DNA of 64,000 nucleotides, from NCBI GenBank assembly GCA_938028765.1, contig CALIZF010000013.1:1-64000 (forward strand). Reading direction: 5' to 3'. This DNA comes from an uncultured Paracoccaceae bacterium (GTDB lineage Bacteria; Pseudomonadota; Alphaproteobacteria; Rhodobacterales; Rhodobacteraceae). Below the pieces are notes generated by a model. The model did no database searches and was not told where the DNA came from. It saw only the letters and a program-made list of their open reading frames with translations. A program made the translations under genes and the position numbers. Shown piece after piece: positions 62,283 through 64,000 of the stretch. Positions within the stretch are counted from its first letter, which is position 1. Every line of letters begins with the position of its first letter.

Positions 62283-64000
62283 TGATGACCTTCGCCCGCC
62301 GCCTCGCCGCCGCCGCCGTCGCGCTGGCGCTCGCCCTTCCCGCCGGCGCCGAGGCGCCGGTGCTTCAGCCCGAGGTCGCGGCGGGCCGCCTGCCGCCGAT
62401 GGCCGAACGGCTGCCGTCCGAGGCGCTGGTGGTCGATCCCGCCGCCCGGGGCCGCGTCGCCGGACGGCAGGGCGGCACCCTGCGGATGATCTTCGGCCGG
62501 GCGCGCGACATCCGGCTGATGGTCGTCTACGGCTATGCCCGCCTCGTCGGCTACGACGCCGACTACCGGCTGCAGCCCGACATCCTGCGCGCCGTCGAGG
62601 TCGAGGACGGGCGGGTCTTCACCCTGCACCTGCGCGCCGGGCACCGGTGGTCGGACGGCCATCCCTTCACCGCCGAGGATTTCCGCTACTGGTGGGAGGA
62701 CGTGGCGAACGACCCCGACCTGTCGCCCTCGGGCCCGCCCGACTTCATGCTGGCCGGGGGCAAGCCGCCGGTGTTCACCATCCTGTCGGACACCGCGGTG
62801 CGCTTTGCCTGGGACGCGCCCAACCCCCGTTTCCTGCCCGCGCTGGCGCAGGCGCGCGATCCCTTCATCTACCGCCCTGCGCATTACCTGCGCGCCTTCC
62901 ATGCCCGCTATGCCGACGCTGCCGCGCTGGCCCCCCTTATCGCCGCCGAGAAGGTGCGCAACTGGGCGCAGCTGCACAACAAGTTCGACGAGATGTACAA
63001 CTTCGACAACCCCGCGCTACCGACGCTGCAGCCTTGGGTGAACACCACCCCGTCGAACAACCAGCGTTATCTTCTGGTGCGCAATCCGTTCTACCACCGC
63101 GTCGATCTGCGGGGGACGCAGCTGCCCTACATCGACCGGATCGAGATCTCGATTGCCGCCGGGGGCCTTGTTGCGTCGAAGGTCACCCTGGGCGAGACCG
63201 ATCTGCAGGTGCGCGGGCTCAGCTTCGCGGACGCGCCGGTGCTGAAGCGGGGTGAGGCGACGGGGGGATACGTCACGCGGCTGTGGCGGTCGGGGGTGGC
63301 GTCGGAAATCGCGCTCTATCCCAACCTCAACTATGTCGATCCGGGGTTCCGCGCGCTGTTCCGCGACGTGCGCTTCCGCCGCGCGCTGTCGCTGGCCGCC
63401 GACCGGCGGGCGGTGAACAAGTCGATCTACTTCGGCATGGCCGAGGAGCGCGCGAATGCAGCCCTGCCTGCCAGCCCCTTCTTCGACCCCGCCGCAGCGA
63501 CCGCCTTCGCCGCGCAGGACCTTGCGCAGGCGAACGCGCTGCTGGACGAGATCGGGCTGACGCAGCGCGCCGCCGACGGGGTGCGCCTGCTGCCCGACGG
63601 CCGGCGGCTGGAGATCGTGATCGAGGGCGCGGGCGAGCGGCCGGAAGAGGCCGACGCAGTCGAGCTTCTGACCGAGGCCTGGCGCGAGGCGGGGATCCGC
63701 GTGATCTGGCGCCCGCTCGACCGCGACATCCTGCGCAACGCCGCCTACCGGGGCGAGGCGATGATGCCGGTCTGGTACGGCTGGGACAACGGCATTCCCA
63801 CCGCCGACACGCCGCCCGACGGGCTCGCGCCGGTCGATCAGGCCAACTTCAGCTGGCCGATGTGGGGCCAGCACTTCCAGACCGGCGGCGCGGCCGGCGA
63901 GGCGCCCGACCTGCCTGCCGCGCAGGAGCTGCTGGACCTCTACCGCCAGTGGAACGCGACTGCCGACGCCAGGGGGCGGGCCGAGATCTGGCGGCGGATG
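62279..64000 (+). CDS. ABC transporter substrate-binding protein (family 5), C-terminally cut by the window
   Basis: At least 574 residues with no stop before the window ends. It has a signal peptide (FARRLAAAAVALALALPAGA) and an SBP_bac_5 fold with RAGHRWSDGHPFTAEDFRYW, FRRALSLAADRRAVNKS and a C-terminal portion reaching TADTPPDGL. Three consecutive ATGs are possible; the first overlaps the ATPase stop (ATGA). Permease genes probably follow beyond the window. The long N-terminal part resembles the group of large family-5 proteins, but the ligand is unknown. Confidence 0.9.
   Translation, partial: MMMTFARRLAAAAVALALALPAGAEAPVLQPEVAAGRLPPMAERLPSEALVVDPAARGRVAGRQGGTLRMIFGRARDIRLMVVYGYARLVGYDADYRLQPDILRAVEVEDGRVFTLHLRAGHRWSDGHPFTAEDFRYWWEDVANDPDLSPSGPPDFMLAGGKPPVFTILSDTAVRFAWDAPNPRFLPALAQARDPFIYRPAHYLRAFHARYADAAALAPLIAAEKVRNWAQLHNKFDEMYNFDNPALPTLQPWVNTTPSNNQRYLLVRNPFYHRVDLRGTQLPYIDRIEISIAAGGLVASKVTLGETDLQVRGLSFADAPVLKRGEATGGYVTRLWRSGVASEIALYPNLNYVDPGFRALFRDVRFRRALSLAADRRAVNKSIYFGMAEERANAALPASPFFDPAAATAFAAQDLAQANALLDEIGLTQRAADGVRLLPDGRRLEIVIEGAGERPEEADAVELLTEAWREAGIRVIWRPLDRDILRNAAYRGEAMMPVWYGWDNGIPTADTPPDGLAPVDQANFSWPMWGQHFQTGGAAGEAPDLPAAQELLDLYRQWNATADARGRAEIWRRM

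Overview
The window is about 64 kb of very GC-rich bacterial DNA with tightly packed genes. It looks like an alphaproteobacterium of the order Rhodobacterales, family Rhodobacteraceae. The main evidence is the master regulator ctrA next to its inhibitor sciP (DUF1153), the neighbouring ligA-recG pair, the run pyrH-frr-uppS-cdsA-dxr-rseP-bamA-skp-fabZ, folate-type TrmFO, and a BamA/Skp outer membrane system. I cannot name a genus. I saw no rRNA, tRNA, CRISPR array, integrase or insertion sequence.

Layout. 1-1198: end of a dTDP-rhamnose operon (rfbB partial, rfbD). 1195-4338: copper module (CopZ-like chaperone, CopA ATPase, CueR-type regulator) with a divergent promoter. 4348-7389: trmFO, gluQ, hisI and a U-type Fe-S scaffold-like protein. 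7665-13601: a small membrane ORF, recG, ligA, ctrA and sciP, all on the minus strand. 13718-24191: mnmA (plus), then the envelope and isoprenoid block on the minus strand, transcribed pyrH to fabZ, with a previously unlisted 45-residue membrane ORF between rseP and bamA. 24296-33535: miaA, an AraC regulator, and an oligopeptide-type ABC importer whose last gene overlaps an enoyl-CoA hydratase. 33740-38490: TetR regulator and cytochrome b561, rimO, a DCC protein, a frameshifted RTX protein, an ArsC/Spx-like reductase and a DUF2177 protein.

38624-45699: an FAD amine oxidase-like gene, a second RTX remnant, and an operon for a DDAH-like amidinotransferase, a spermidine/putrescine-type ABC importer and a metallo-beta-lactamase-fold hydrolase. 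This is plausibly uptake and breakdown of a guanidino or amine compound. 45857-51526: two paralogous MscS channels flanking a head-to-head pair of paralogous small SAM-dependent methyltransferase-like genes. 51523-57785: a stop/start-overlapping chain of glycan genes (MurG-like glycosyltransferase, GT4 with an in-frame amber codon, GT4, a tiny ORF, a histidine phosphatase, a second MurG-like glycosyltransferase, a polysaccharide deacetylase-like protein) that runs into the second MscS gene. It is divergent from a UDP-glucuronate epimerase and a UDP-sugar dehydrogenase (57976-60272). 60480-64000: a second fused ABC ATPase and a truncated solute-binding protein.

The housekeeping parts are ordinary. 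The best candidates for undescribed biology are the overlapping glycan/MscS operon with its interrupted glycosyltransferase, the mirrored MscS/methyltransferase duplication, and the amidinotransferase-importer operon. Two decayed RTX genes suggest loss of secreted calcium-binding proteins from this lineage.
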